Shown: positions 34,623 through 43,618, numbered from the stretch's first letter. The stretch is 64,000 nucleotides of DNA from Lysinibacillus composti (GCF_016908465.1 NZ_JAFBDY010000004.1:62001-126000), one strand, 5' to 3'. The notes: generated by a model not told the origin, from the sequence alone. Numbers and translations: made by a program.

Positions 34623-34913
34623 TTGTATAAGGCACATACAAAGTATAGAAATATCTAAAGAATATTTGCATCCGAGAGTCCCAAAAAGGATTCTTGGATT
34701 TTTTTATAGAAAGATTAAAAGTGAAAAGTATTTAATACGACCTTCTAAACTTTCTGGATATTTTGAGTTGTTTACGATGGTAAGTCTGGTAATTTTAGCA
34801 GCTCAAGAGGTGATGGTTGTTATTGAGTTTGTTTTTCAATTCCAGCCATTCATAATAACCCACCAGTAGGAAATACTGTATAGACAGTTTATATAATGGG
34901 GGACAGATTGATT
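34623..34913. other. Intergenic region with no supported gene
   Basis: An open frame at 34612-34869 exists but lacks an SD, begins inside repeat copy B and shows no recognisable pattern. No clear terminator or promoter was found. Confidence 0.4.
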
Positions 34914-35717
34914 ATGCCTGAATTGCCAGAGATGGAAACATATAAAACACTACTTGGGTCTTTGATAGGTGGGCAAAAAATCTCGGCTGTTGAGATAGGG
35001 CGCGAAAAGTCTATTAACGTACCAGTCGACAAGTTTACTATGAATGTTGCAAATCAAACAATAAAAACTATTACTAGAAGAGCCAAATATTTGGTTTTTC
35101 AACTACAGGATGGGTCATGTTTACTGTTACATCTAATGCTTGGAGGGTGGATGTTCTTTGGCAAAGAGGAAGATAGACCAAACAGGACAATTCAAGTAAA
35201 ACTATCCTTTGGAGAACAACATTTATTTTTCATTGGACTACGATTAGGCTACCTGCATTTTTTATCGCCTGAAGAAGTTAAGAAAGAGTTTGAAGACTTG
35301 GGACCTGAAGTGCTTGATCCAGATTTTACATTAGATGCCTTCCACCAGATCATGCAAAAAAGAAAGGGCGCAATAAAAACAACATTAATCAATCAAGAAG
35401 TGTTAGCGGGAATAGGGAATGGATATTCTGATGAGATTCTTTGGCATGCAGAAATTAGCCCTGATAAAAAAATCAATGAACTAGACGATCAACAATTAAC
35501 GAGGGTTTATCATTCGATTCAATTCATCCTTAATAAAGGAATCAAACAAGGCGGTTATATGGAAAATCCGTTATTTAAGGGAGATGACAATACAGGAGGC
35601 TACCAATTTTATGTGCATGACAGAGAAGGTAAAGAATGTTCCCGTTGTAATACTACCATTATAATAAAAGAAATCTCTTCGCGGAAAACTTACTTTTGCC
35701 CTAAATGCCAGCATTAA
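34914..35717 (+). CDS. Formamidopyrimidine-DNA glycosylase (Fpg/MutM/Nei family)
   Basis: A 267-residue base-excision repair enzyme. The mature protein starts PELPEMETY, with catalytic Pro and Glu directly after the removed Met, which fixes ATG 34914 over the ATG at 34896. Other marks: RRAKYLVFQL with the conserved Lys, LHLMLGGWMFFG, the H2TH region NQEVLAGIGNGYSDEILWHA, and the C-terminal zinc finger CSRCNTTIIIKEI ... YFCPKC. It removes oxidised purines and nicks the strand. Housekeeping MutM normally sits near polA; this is probably a second paralogue in the accessory region. Confidence 0.93.
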   Translation: MPELPEMETYKTLLGSLIGGQKISAVEIGREKSINVPVDKFTMNVANQTIKTITRRAKYLVFQLQDGSCLLLHLMLGGWMFFGKEEDRPNRTIQVKLSFGEQHLFFIGLRLGYLHFLSPEEVKKEFEDLGPEVLDPDFTLDAFHQIMQKRKGAIKTTLINQEVLAGIGNGYSDEILWHAEISPDKKINELDDQQLTRVYHSIQFILNKGIKQGGYMENPLFKGDDNTGGYQFYVHDREGKECSRCNTTIIIKEISSRKTYFCPKCQH

Positions 35718-35742
35718 AGGACGTTTTTATTTTATCCATCGT

Positions 35743-35763
35743 GAAGCAGTCGCATGGTCGGAG
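35743..35763. repeat. Short repeat copy C
   Basis: Contains GCAGTCGCATGGTCGGAG, preceded by GTGAA, 26 bases after the Fpg-like gene. It reads HREAVAWSERYNR in one frame, matching copies A and B at EAVAW. Confidence 0.6.
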
Positions 35764-35773
35764 AGGTATAATA

Positions 35774-35816
35774 GAATAGCAGCTAAAATAGAGGGCATCT
35801 ATATTAGCTGCTATTC
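35774..35816. repeat. Perfect inverted repeat after Fpg gene
   Basis: GAATAGCAGCTAA (35774-35786) and TTAGCTGCTATTC (35804-35816) are exact complements around a 17-base loop, followed by TGTTTA. Probably the terminator of the Fpg-like gene. Confidence 0.6.
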
Positions 35817-35941
35817 TGTTTATAAAAATACATTTAAGACAATCTAAAAAAATAAATATCGCCGGACTTTGCATTAGTTTTGTTATACGTTTTTTCATAT
35901 GTGGCCATACTACTGTCGCTTAGATCTATTTAATTTTACTT

Positions 35942-36559
35942 TTAACGAGCACTTGCTAAGCCAACTGAAGTATTCTCATATTTTCTGTCCTCAATTGCCT
36001 TTACCATAAAATGGGCAACGCTTGCACGTGGAATAGAGCGAGATGTAGTAGGTACGCCTTCGAATGTTTCGATATAATCGAGTTCTAGTGCCGTATCCTT
36101 CAAGCCCATTGGACGAACAATTGTATAAACGACATCTTTTGACATGATTGCCTCTAACGCTGCACGATGATCTTTTAATGGCTTTTCCAATAATTTCATC
36201 ATCATTTTTCCTGAAATTCCTGGAATTTCATTAAATACCCCAGCCGATGCACAATAGATAATACGTTTAACATTAGCAGCCTCCATCCCATCTGCGATAT
36301 TGTGACCCATTCGTTGAATAGACGTATCTTTATTAGGACCTTTTGTGGAACCGATACAAGAAACTACAACATCATGACCCACAATTGCCTCTGCTACTTT
36401 TGCAGGATCAAATGCATCCCCTTGAATAATTTGAACTCCTTGAATGTCCATTTTTTCAGGTGTACGAACAAAAGCAGTTACCTCATATCCTTTCTGAACT
36501 GCCTGCTGTACAAATAATTTTCCAACACCGCCCGTTGCACCAAATACGATAAGCTTCAT
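35942..36559 (-). CDS. NAD(P)-binding SDR-like protein (NmrA/YwnB type)
   Basis: A 205-residue Rossmann-fold protein. The nucleotide-binding motif is FGATGGVGKLFVQQA at the N-terminus, followed by VVSCIGSTKGPNK, IIYCASAGVFNEIPG and the conserved TIVRPMGLKDTALEL. It belongs to the atypical SDR group of flavin reductase/NmrA-like proteins; the substrate is not known. SD in AGAGGTGATG, read on the minus strand. It stands alone and may mark the start of resident chromosome right of the resistance genes. Confidence 0.88.
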   Translation of the reverse strand: MKLIVFGATGGVGKLFVQQAVQKGYEVTAFVRTPEKMDIQGVQIIQGDAFDPAKVAEAIVGHDVVVSCIGSTKGPNKDTSIQRMGHNIADGMEAANVKRIIYCASAGVFNEIPGISGKMMMKLLEKPLKDHRAALEAIMSKDVVYTIVRPMGLKDTALELDYIETFEGVPTTSRSIPRASVAHFMVKAIEDRKYENTSVGLASAR

Positions 36560-36974
36560 TGGGCATCACCTCTAACGTATATTTATTCGAGTATAGCACT
36601 CTCTAACTTGAAAACAAATTAACAGGTGAGGGGAGTATCTTCAATCTCTTCGATTTGTGGTTTTATTTGGAATAATATCCCTAGGTTGATTCTGTGTAAA
36701 TTGATAAAAGACTAATATTCCTTTGAAAAATACAAATGCTAATAGTCGAACTTCATCTAAAATTTGTGCTTTGTTAGAAGAATGAAATGTAGTAAACAAG
36801 GTATCTATGGAGCTGTTACATGAAGTAACTTCTTAATTTATTGTATTTAATGAAAGAGTAAATTTAACTTGTTTTAGCATTATATAGGCTACTCTAGTGA
36901 ATTTGTGTTTGATAATAAGTGATAAAGCATGATATAAGTGTTAAAGAAGTAAGAACATTTAAGTTTATAATTTT
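36560..36974. other. Intergenic region, no gene recognised
   Basis: AT-rich sequence between the divergent SDR and Dus genes. It should hold both promoters, but I could not choose one site with confidence. The hairpin repeat at 36975 ends it. Confidence 0.4.
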
Positions 36975-37001
36975 GGGACGAGGTGCCTGTCCCCTCGTCC
37001 C
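36975..37001. repeat. GGGACGAGG palindrome with GGTGCCTGTCCC core
   Basis: GGGACGAGG (36975-36983) pairs with CCTCGTCCC (36993-37001), followed by TTTT. A typical dispersed Bacillaceae palindrome that may work as a terminator. It lies upstream of dus, which argues that the gene starts at 37042 and not before it. Confidence 0.65.
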
Positions 37002-37041
37002 TTTTGAAGCTGTATGTATGATGAGAGGATTTGAATTTGAA

Positions 37042-38025
37042 ATGATAGATAATTTTTGGCAAGATTTACCCCGGCCATTTTTTGTACTTGCACCTATGGA
37101 AGATGTAACAGATGTTGTTTTTCGTCACGTAGTAAGTGCAGCCGCTCGACCGGATGTATTTTTCACAGAGTTTACGAACTCGGATAGCTATTGTCATCCA
37201 GAGGGCATGAAAAGTGTGCGCGGTCGCTTGATTTTTACAGAAGATGAACAGCCTATGGTAGCACATATTTGGGGGGATAAACCTGAATATTTCCGCCAAA
37301 TGAGCATAGGTATGGCCGAGCTAGGATTTAAGGGAATCGATATTAATATGGGCTGCCCTGTACCGAATGTGGCATCAAGAGGAAAAGGGAGTGGACTTAT
37401 TCTGCGTCCAGACGTTGCAGCAGAACTTATTCAAGCAGCAAAAGCAGGTGGACTGCCTGTCAGTGTGAAGACAAGGCTTGGTTTCACAGAAATTGAAGAG
37501 TGGCAGGATTGGCTAACGCATATTTTAAAACAGGATATTGCAAACCTTTCGATTCATTTACGTACAAGAAAGGAAATGAGCCAAGAAGATGCGCATTGGG
37601 AGCTCATTCCGGAAATTAAGAAATTACGTGATCGTGTTGCACCAGATACGTTATTAACCATCAACGGAGACATTCCTGATCGTCAAACTGGTCAGCAACT
37701 TGCTGAAAAGTATGGTATTGATGGTGTTATGATCGGGCGAGGTATCTTTAAAAATCCTTTTGCTTTTGAAAAAGAGCCAAAAGAGCACAGCAGTAAGGAA
37801 TACCTTGATCTTTTAAGACTGCAACTTGATCTTCAAGATCAATATGCTGAAGTTCTTCCACGTTCAATTACGGGGCTTCATCGCTTTTTCAAAATTTATG
37901 TTAAAGGTTTCCGTGGAGCAGGTGAACTAAGAAATCAATTAATGAGTACGAAATCAACAGATGAGGTGCGGGCATTACTTGATCGATTTGAAAAGAGCGT
38001 AGATGAGACAGGGACAGTAGATTAA
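37042..38025 (+). CDS. dus: tRNA-dihydrouridine synthase (Dus family)
   Basis: A 327-residue FMN enzyme that reduces uridine in tRNA D-loops. Marks: [40 protein letters not shown] with the catalytic Cys, [34 protein letters not shown], and [20 protein letters not shown]. The start [16 protein letters not shown] at 37042 is as in related Bacillus proteins; earlier ATGs at 37018/37021 are possible, and an ATG at 36919 would run across the palindrome. The SD is weak (GAGAGGA, 13 bases away). Chromosomal, monocistronic. Confidence 0.9.
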   Translation: MIDNFWQDLPRPFFVLAPMEDVTDVVFRHVVSAAARPDVFFTEFTNSDSYCHPEGMKSVRGRLIFTEDEQPMVAHIWGDKPEYFRQMSIGMAELGFKGIDINMGCPVPNVASRGKGSGLILRPDVAAELIQAAKAGGLPVSVKTRLGFTEIEEWQDWLTHILKQDIANLSIHLRTRKEMSQEDAHWELIPEIKKLRDRVAPDTLLTINGDIPDRQTGQQLAEKYGIDGVMIGRGIFKNPFAFEKEPKEHSSKEYLDLLRLQLDLQDQYAEVLPRSITGLHRFFKIYVKGFRGAGELRNQLMSTKSTDEVRALLDRFEKSVDETGTVD

Positions 38026-38265
38026 GGTAAACCCTCAAAAAAATAGGGATCTCCCTTGTAAAACGATAGTTAAGATAACTCCAGTTGACTCTGTATTTGA
38101 CTCGAGCAATGATACACCGATCAACGGTAGCTAAATGCTTATTTATAGGGCTTTTCAAAAGTTCCGTGACTTTTGGGAAGCCTTTATTTTATAGTATAGT
38201 CTATAAAATGGAAATTATAAAATTTTTATTTTACCTCACGTTTAAATGTTGTGTCAATAAGAAAT

Positions 38266-38294
38266 TTGTTATTTCATCGAAAAAATGTTATAAT
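38266..38294 (+). promoter_or_regulatory. Sigma-A-type promoter of the 38421 gene
   Basis: TTGTTA (38266-38271) and TATAAT (38289-38294) with a 17-base spacer, a near-ideal match. It leaves an untranslated leader of about 120 bases before the next gene. The rest of the gap from 38026 shows only a short CAAAAG/CTTTTG palindrome near 38156. Confidence 0.75.
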
Positions 38295-38420
38295 AGTCTT
38301 ACAATTGTTTTTCCAATCGTATTCTGAATTCAACTGTTTTTTTGCAGATAGAATTGTGAATACGTTTTTTTAATAATTTTTTTACCGAAGAAAAATTAAA
38401 CACACGGAGGACTAATATTA

Positions 38421-39275
38421 ATGAATTTAATTGATAAGAAAGTTACACACAAACGTTTTGGCATGGGTAACATAGTTAAGCATAATGAAACTAGTATTGA
38501 AATACATTTTGAAACTGAAAAGAAAAAGTTTGTTTTCCCTGATGTATTTGAGAAGCACTTAAAAATACATGATCCAAGTGTTGCTGATTCACTGGAAAAG
38601 ATTATACAGGAAAAGGAAATGGCACGAAAAGAAGAAGAATCGAAGAAGGAAGAGGAAAGAAAACTACAACGAAAAAAACAGGAACTTCGAATGGAACATG
38701 AAAAACTTATGCAAAATCATAAGCTTCATCCTGAATCACAAATGGTTTTTTGGTGTGATACAGAAGAAAAGAATAGTGTTTTTTCAGAGTGGAGTGTTTT
38801 CTCAGGTGAAATTAAAAGCGGTAATAACAAAGGGAAGCCAAACAAGCCCATCCGCTTGCACCAAAATAGCGCTGTTTTGTTAACAGCAGTTGATTCCGAC
38901 ATGCCTGAAAAAGACAGACGAATCTTAGGCGTCTATATGGTGAATGAAGAGTTTATTGGTAAGCTTTGTGATGATGGAAATGTTCCTGCGCATTCAAAGT
39001 TTAGACTGCAACTTACAGAACAGGAATCAGATCAGATGCTTTTCTGGAAATACTATATAAATGAAAAGTCGCCTCAAAAAATGACATGGAATACAGGCAA
39101 ATATCGTTATTTTGATAATATATGGATGGCTCAAATCTTACTTGATATCATATCGTTGAAAAGCGACCCAAAAGAAAGAGAGCTGGCACAACAATTTTTT
39201 GAACACTTTTGTAAAATGAATCAAATAGTACCTCAAGAATTACCAAAGCCAAATGGCGCATTAATGCGTAATTAG
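38421..39275 (+). CDS. Unknown protein with N-terminal Tudor/SH3-like domain and coiled coil
   Basis: A 284-residue cytoplasmic protein. Residues 1 to about 50 (KKVTHKRFGMGNIVKHNETS) resemble the small barrel at the C-end of PcrA/UvrD-type helicases, which binds RNA polymerase. A highly charged helix follows (about 55-100, mostly E, K, R). The C-terminal part (SEWSVFSGEIKSGNNKGKPN; KDRRILGVYMVNEEFIGKL; ESDQMLFWKYYINEKSP) has no known motif to me. A good promoter precedes it and a terminator follows, so it is a single-gene unit. Function unknown. Confidence 0.75.
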   Translation: MNLIDKKVTHKRFGMGNIVKHNETSIEIHFETEKKKFVFPDVFEKHLKIHDPSVADSLEKIIQEKEMARKEEESKKEEERKLQRKKQELRMEHEKLMQNHKLHPESQMVFWCDTEEKNSVFSEWSVFSGEIKSGNNKGKPNKPIRLHQNSAVLLTAVDSDMPEKDRRILGVYMVNEEFIGKLCDDGNVPAHSKFRLQLTEQESDQMLFWKYYINEKSPQKMTWNTGKYRYFDNIWMAQILLDIISLKSDPKERELAQQFFEHFCKMNQIVPQELPKPNGALMRN

Positions 39276-39461
39276 ACGTAGCCAATTATATAGTAAGTAA
39301 AAGGAAAAGCCTCCTCATTAAAAATGAAGCCACTGAAAAAGTCGATTTCAATAAAAAAGTATAGTAATGACTTGATTTATCGATCTTTTGAAGTGAATTC
39401 CACTTCAAACATAACACAAGAGAATGTTATTATGACTTTTTATAATTTATAAGTTTTCAAT

Positions 39462-39489
39462 GGCCTCATAAAAATGGAGGCCTCTTTTT
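39462..39489 (+). terminator. Intrinsic terminator
   Basis: GGCCTC (39462-39467) and GAGGCC (39477-39482) followed by TCTTTTTG. It ends + strand transcription before the convergent purC. Confidence 0.75.
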
Positions 39490-39494
39490 GTTTA

Positions 39495-40175
39495 TTATAA
39501 GAATAATTTTTCTAATTTTAATGGTTCGATATATTCTCCGTCTTTATAAGCACGCATGTTACCACCAGAGATTTCATCTATTAGAACAATTTGTTTAGCT
39601 TCTCCTGTACGACCAAATTCAAATTTAATATCGTATAACTCAATATCTTTTTTCGCTAGTTCTTCCTTAACAACGTTTCCGATTTGTTGAGTCAATTCTT
39701 TTAATACTTTATATTCATCTTTAGATAAGATACCAAGCATATCTAATGCATCTTCACTAATTGGTGGATCTTCTCGCTCATCGTCCTTAATTGTCACTTC
39801 GACAAAAGCATCTAGTGGTTGCCCTTCTTCAGCGTATAATCCGTATCTACGTAAAAAGCTTCCTACTGCTCGATAACGGCAAATTACTTCAAGCCCACTT
39901 CCAAAAACTTCAGCTGGTTTTACAGTCATTGTTGCATTTTCGATATCGGCATCAACATAATGAGTTGGGATTCCTTTTTCTTTTAATACTTCAAAAAAGT
40001 ATTTTGTTAGCTTTAGTCCAGCACGTCCAGCACCTTCGATTGTCAAACCAACTGAATTTGCGCCTGGATCAAATACACCGTCAACTCCGGTAACATCATC
40101 TTTAAACTGAAGGAGGTAGTTGCCATCCTCTAATTCATAAACATCCTTTGTTTTTCCTGTATAAATATGCTTCAT
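39495..40175 (-). CDS. purC: Phosphoribosylaminoimidazole-succinocarboxamide synthase (SAICAR synthetase)
   Basis: A 226-residue purine synthesis enzyme that joins CAIR and aspartate using ATP. Marks: YTGKTKDVYELEDGNYLLQF, KDDVTGVDGVFDPGANSVG, VICRYRAVGSFLRRYGLY, and FEFGRTGEAKQIVLIDEIS near the end. The last residues EPLKLEKLFL are normal. In most Bacillales purC sits inside the long pur operon between purK and purS; here it is alone and flanked by unrelated genes. No purine riboswitch or PurBox was seen upstream. The RBS is AAAGGAG, read on the minus strand, somewhat far from the ATG. Confidence 0.93.
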   Translation of the reverse strand: MKHIYTGKTKDVYELEDGNYLLQFKDDVTGVDGVFDPGANSVGLTIEGAGRAGLKLTKYFFEVLKEKGIPTHYVDADIENATMTVKPAEVFGSGLEVICRYRAVGSFLRRYGLYAEEGQPLDAFVEVTIKDDEREDPPISEDALDMLGILSKDEYKVLKELTQQIGNVVKEELAKKDIELYDIKFEFGRTGEAKQIVLIDEISGGNMRAYKDGEYIEPLKLEKLFL

Positions 40176-40377
40176 GTCAAATCAAATCTCCTTTAAAATT
40201 TTAGCGATTATTGGAATAGCGCGCATTACAAGTAATGATAAAACAATAAAATATGATTGTATATAATTTGCTCAATTTTATAAATATTGAGAATAAAGAT
40301 TGCAATCTATAACCAATTAGTGTTGTCTAAAGTTTAGAGGCAAGTTCTTAGTTGATAGAATGAGAAAGGATGATTCG

Positions 40378-42654
40378 ATGCCAAAGATTAAAGATGAGAT
40401 TATTTTAAGAGGGCTTAAGGAAAATAATTTAAAAAATATAGATTTAAACATTCCAAAAGGAAAAATTATTGTTTTTACTGGTCTTTCAGGTTCTGGAAAG
40501 AGCTCAGTTGTTTTTGATACATTGGCAACAGAAAGTAGACGGCAAATGACGTTGAATTATCCTCTCTATGTAAGAAATCAAATGCCGAGATATGAACGAC
40601 CCAACGCCGAACTTATGAAAAACTTAAGCCCGGTTGTAGTGATAGAACAAAGATCCATAGAAGGCAACTCCCGCTCAACGGTAGGAACCTATATGGATAT
40701 TAATCCATTAATAAGACTATTATTCTCGAGAATAGGCAGTCCCTCCATAGGTTCGGCCAATGATTTTTCAAGTCAAAGTTCTTTTGGTAGATGTCCGAAA
40801 TGTAGTGGATTTGGGGAGGTAGTAGCGCCAGATTTAAATAAGTTGATTGATTACAATAAATCGCTCCGAGAGTACGCAGTAAAATTCAAACCCTTATCGC
40901 CTTCAGGTTGGCAAGGTAGATGGATGATGACTGGAGGATTATTTGATCCCGATAAATCCATTAAGGACTACTCAGAAGAAGAACTTCAGCTGTTGATATA
41001 TGGCCCCCCAGAAGGTGAAAAAGTCTATGCACCATTTCATACAAAAAATGGACCTCAACCTCACGAGTGGGATGGATTATTGCCTAGATTTACACGTCTA
41101 TATATCAATCGAGATATCTCAAAGCTAAGAGAAGTATCACAAGAAGACATTTTTGCAGTATCAACTCGAATTTTATGCCCAATCTGCCAAGGTTCTGGTC
41201 TAAATCCACAAGTTTTAGAATGTAAAATAAATGGATTAAATATAGCAGAATACAATCATTTAGAGCTTTCAGATTTACTAGAAGAATTAAAGAACATCAA
41301 TAATCCTATAGGAAGATCAATAGCACAACAAGCTATCCCACATATCACACAATTAATTGACATGAGTCTAGGATATTTAAGTTTATCAAGAAATATGGGT
41401 ACCCTGTCTGGTGGAGAAGCTCAAAGGGTAAAAATCGCGCGACATTTGGGGAGCAGTCTAAACAACATTACATACATTTTTGATGAACCAAGCGCAGGAC
41501 TACATCCGGAAGAAGTAGATCTTTTAATTCAGATGCTAAAAGCAATAAAAGACCAATATAATACTGTCGTTGTAATTGAACATGATCTATCAGTAATTAA
41601 GGTAGCAGATGAAATAATTGAGATGGGACCGGGGGCAGGTATAAACGGGGGAGAGGTTGTTTATCAAGGAAAACTGGAAGGATTGAAAAACACACCAACT
41701 GCAATAGCAATCAACCATAAGTTGAAAATAAATAAAAATCCAAGAGAAATAAAAAATTATTTCACAATAAAAGGGGCAAGTCATAATAACTTAAAGAATA
41801 TAAGTGTAAATATACCTGGAAATGTATTAGTTTCTATATGTGGTGTATCTGGATCGGGTAAGAGTACTCTTATGTTAGAAGCCTTTACAGAACTGTATCC
41901 AGAAACCATAGTGGTAGGGCATGGCAGCATAGGAGTCTCCAACCGTTCTACTTTAGCAACATATATGGGAATAATGGATGATATTCGCTCAATATTTTCA
42001 AAAGAAACAAAACAACCAGTTGGCTTATTCAGCTTTAATTCCTTGGGAGCGTGTCGAATCTGCAAAGGTAAAGGCGAAATCATACCAGAGGTCGCATTTG
42101 CTGATCCAGTGACTATTCCCTGTGAAGCATGTGGCGGTAATAGATATTCAGATGAAGCGCTAAAGTATAGCTATCAAGGTAAAAATATAGTAGAGATATT
42201 AGATTTAACTATAGACGAGGCTATAGATTTTTTTAATATATCAAAGATCATAAAAAGAGTTAGCACACTAAAAGACGTGGGATTAGGGTATTTAACCTTA
42301 GGACAAACGACAAGTTCATTAAGTGGAGGAGAAATTCAACGGTTAAAACTAGCAAGTCATTTACAAAATGAAGGGGAAATCTATCTATTAGATGAGCCAT
42401 CCTTAGGACTACACAAAAAAGATAATGAAACACTTTTAAAAGTTTTTCAAAATATTATAAACAGAGGGAACACCGTGATCATGATTGAACACAATCTAGA
42501 CTTTATTGTAGCGAGCGATTGGATAATCGAATTAGGTCCGGGAGGGGGAAAACTAGGCGGACATATTATATTTGAAGGCACACCAGTAGAATTGTTAAAG
42601 GCTAACACATTGACAGGGAAATGGTTAAGAGATGGGACTAATGAAAAATTATGA
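40378..42654 (+). CDS. UvrA-like ABC protein (short, DrrC-type)
   Basis: A 758-residue soluble twin-ABC protein of the UvrA superfamily. Walker A: FTGLSGSGKSSVVFDT and CGVSGSGKSTLMLE; signatures LSGGEAQRVKIARHL and LSGGEIQRLKLASHL; Walker B FDEPSAGLHP and LDEPSLGLHK. Zinc-type knuckles are CPKCSGFGEV and CRICKGKGEI ... CEACGGNRY. True UvrA has about 940-950 residues and a UvrB-binding region; this one is shorter, like DrrC-type proteins linked to resistance against DNA-binding drugs. ATG 40378 is chosen since AGAAAGGA ends 7 bases before it. Single gene. Confidence 0.9.
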   Translation: MPKIKDEIILRGLKENNLKNIDLNIPKGKIIVFTGLSGSGKSSVVFDTLATESRRQMTLNYPLYVRNQMPRYERPNAELMKNLSPVVVIEQRSIEGNSRSTVGTYMDINPLIRLLFSRIGSPSIGSANDFSSQSSFGRCPKCSGFGEVVAPDLNKLIDYNKSLREYAVKFKPLSPSGWQGRWMMTGGLFDPDKSIKDYSEEELQLLIYGPPEGEKVYAPFHTKNGPQPHEWDGLLPRFTRLYINRDISKLREVSQEDIFAVSTRILCPICQGSGLNPQVLECKINGLNIAEYNHLELSDLLEELKNINNPIGRSIAQQAIPHITQLIDMSLGYLSLSRNMGTLSGGEAQRVKIARHLGSSLNNITYIFDEPSAGLHPEEVDLLIQMLKAIKDQYNTVVVIEHDLSVIKVADEIIEMGPGAGINGGEVVYQGKLEGLKNTPTAIAINHKLKINKNPREIKNYFTIKGASHNNLKNISVNIPGNVLVSICGVSGSGKSTLMLEAFTELYPETIVVGHGSIGVSNRSTLATYMGIMDDIRSIFSKETKQPVGLFSFNSLGACRICKGKGEIIPEVAFADPVTIPCEACGGNRYSDEALKYSYQGKNIVEILDLTIDEAIDFFNISKIIKRVSTLKDVGLGYLTLGQTTSSLSGGEIQRLKLASHLQNEGEIYLLDEPSLGLHKKDNETLLKVFQNIINRGNTVIMIEHNLDFIVASDWIIELGPGGGKLGGHIIFEGTPVELLKANTLTGKWLRDGTNEKL

Positions 42655-42952
42655 TGGGCGTATAGTAGTTAGTAAATGGGACATGTCAAGCTCCCTTAAC
42701 CAACATTGTGTTTGCCCTAAGATTAGGGGGCGAATATAGGCTAACGAGTAGAAAGTTGTGATGTTGATCTTGCTTCTCCGAGGATAAGAATTGCTTGGGA
42801 ATTGGCATCGTAATACTATATATATGTTGATATAAGACTCCTTATTTAAATACTTATAAGAAACCATCGAGTAAAACAAAGGATAAGCGATTAAAAGTAG
42901 TAATGATGAAGTAATGGAAATAGAACCTTTTAACACTAGGGAGGAAAATTAA
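42655..42952. other. Intergenic region without supported gene
   Basis: AT-rich sequence after the UvrA-like gene. A minus-strand frame here lacks SD and protein-like composition. Presumed promoter of the DUF4256 gene; no clear site chosen. Confidence 0.35.
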
Positions 42953-43519
42953 TTGAGTAATGTAAAAAGAGAGTTGTCACAAGAACAAAGTGAAGAAATA
43001 CTTAGTACATTAAAAGCGCGTTTTGAGAAATACATGAATCGTCATGAAGGATTAGAGTGGGCTAAAGTGCAAGAAAAGTTAGTAACAAATACTGAAAAAC
43101 TATGGTCGCTATACCAAATGGAAAAATCTGAAGGTGAACCAGATGTGATCGGATATGATCAAGAATTGGACGAATATATTTTTTGTGATTGTTCAATGGA
43201 AAGTCCTAAAGGCCGCAGAAGTGTTTGCTATGACCGTGAAGCCCTAGAATCTAGAAAGAAAAATAAACCAGAAAACAGTGCTATGGATATGGCTAATGAA
43301 ATGGGAATAGAGATTTTAACGGAAGAACAATACCGAGAGTTGCAGAAACTTGGGAATTTTGATTTGAAAACATCGAGCTGGGTGAAAACTCCTGAGGATA
43401 TTCGGAAACTAGGAGGGGCCATCTTTTGCGATAAACGCTATAACACTGTCTTTATGTACCATAATGGAGCAGATTCTTATTATGCTGCTAGAGGTTTCCG
43501 TGGCTCAATAAGGGTCTAA
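42953..43519 (+). CDS. DUF4256 family protein
   Basis: A 188-residue soluble protein with TTG start after GGGAGGAAAA. The sequence LKARFEKYMNRHEGLEWAKV, then EGEPDVIGYDQELDEYIFCD, CSMESPKGRRSVCYDREALE and the C-terminal YNTVFMYHNGADSYYAARGF matches DUF4256, found widely in Bacilli and Bacteroidetes. Function not known. It faces the chemoreceptor gene tail to tail with a hairpin between. Confidence 0.88.
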   Translation: MSNVKRELSQEQSEEILSTLKARFEKYMNRHEGLEWAKVQEKLVTNTEKLWSLYQMEKSEGEPDVIGYDQELDEYIFCDCSMESPKGRRSVCYDREALESRKKNKPENSAMDMANEMGIEILTEEQYRELQKLGNFDLKTSSWVKTPEDIRKLGGAIFCDKRYNTVFMYHNGADSYYAARGFRGSIRV

Positions 43520-43576
43520 ATAAATGCTACAAGAGTAGTGATTTCTAATACAAGATGAGTAGAATTAATTAAAAGA

Positions 43577-43606
43577 AGCTGTTCAGAAATAGATTTCTGG
43601 ACAGCT
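43577..43606 (-). terminator. Terminator of the chemoreceptor gene
   Basis: AGCTGTTCAGAAAT (43577-43590) pairs with TTTCTGGACAGCT (43594-43606). On the minus strand it is followed by TTCTTTT, so it acts for the chemoreceptor; it may also block + strand read-through. Confidence 0.75.
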
Positions 43607-43618
43607 CTACTAGGTTAA

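Noticed and set aside
34612-34869. 85-codon + strand frame between arr and the Fpg-like gene
   Set aside because: Starts inside a repeat copy, has no SD and matches nothing. Treated as intergenic.
23121-36000. Prophage attachment sites attL/attR
   Set aside because: No convincing direct repeat could be found by eye. The left end is outside the window, and serine recombinase cores can be as short as two bases.
36919-37041. N-terminal extension of the Dus protein
   Set aside because: It would translate a palindromic repeat; family homology starts at 37042.
38085-38327. 80-codon + strand frame before the 38421 gene
   Set aside because: It overlaps the strong promoter and has no SD or protein-like composition.
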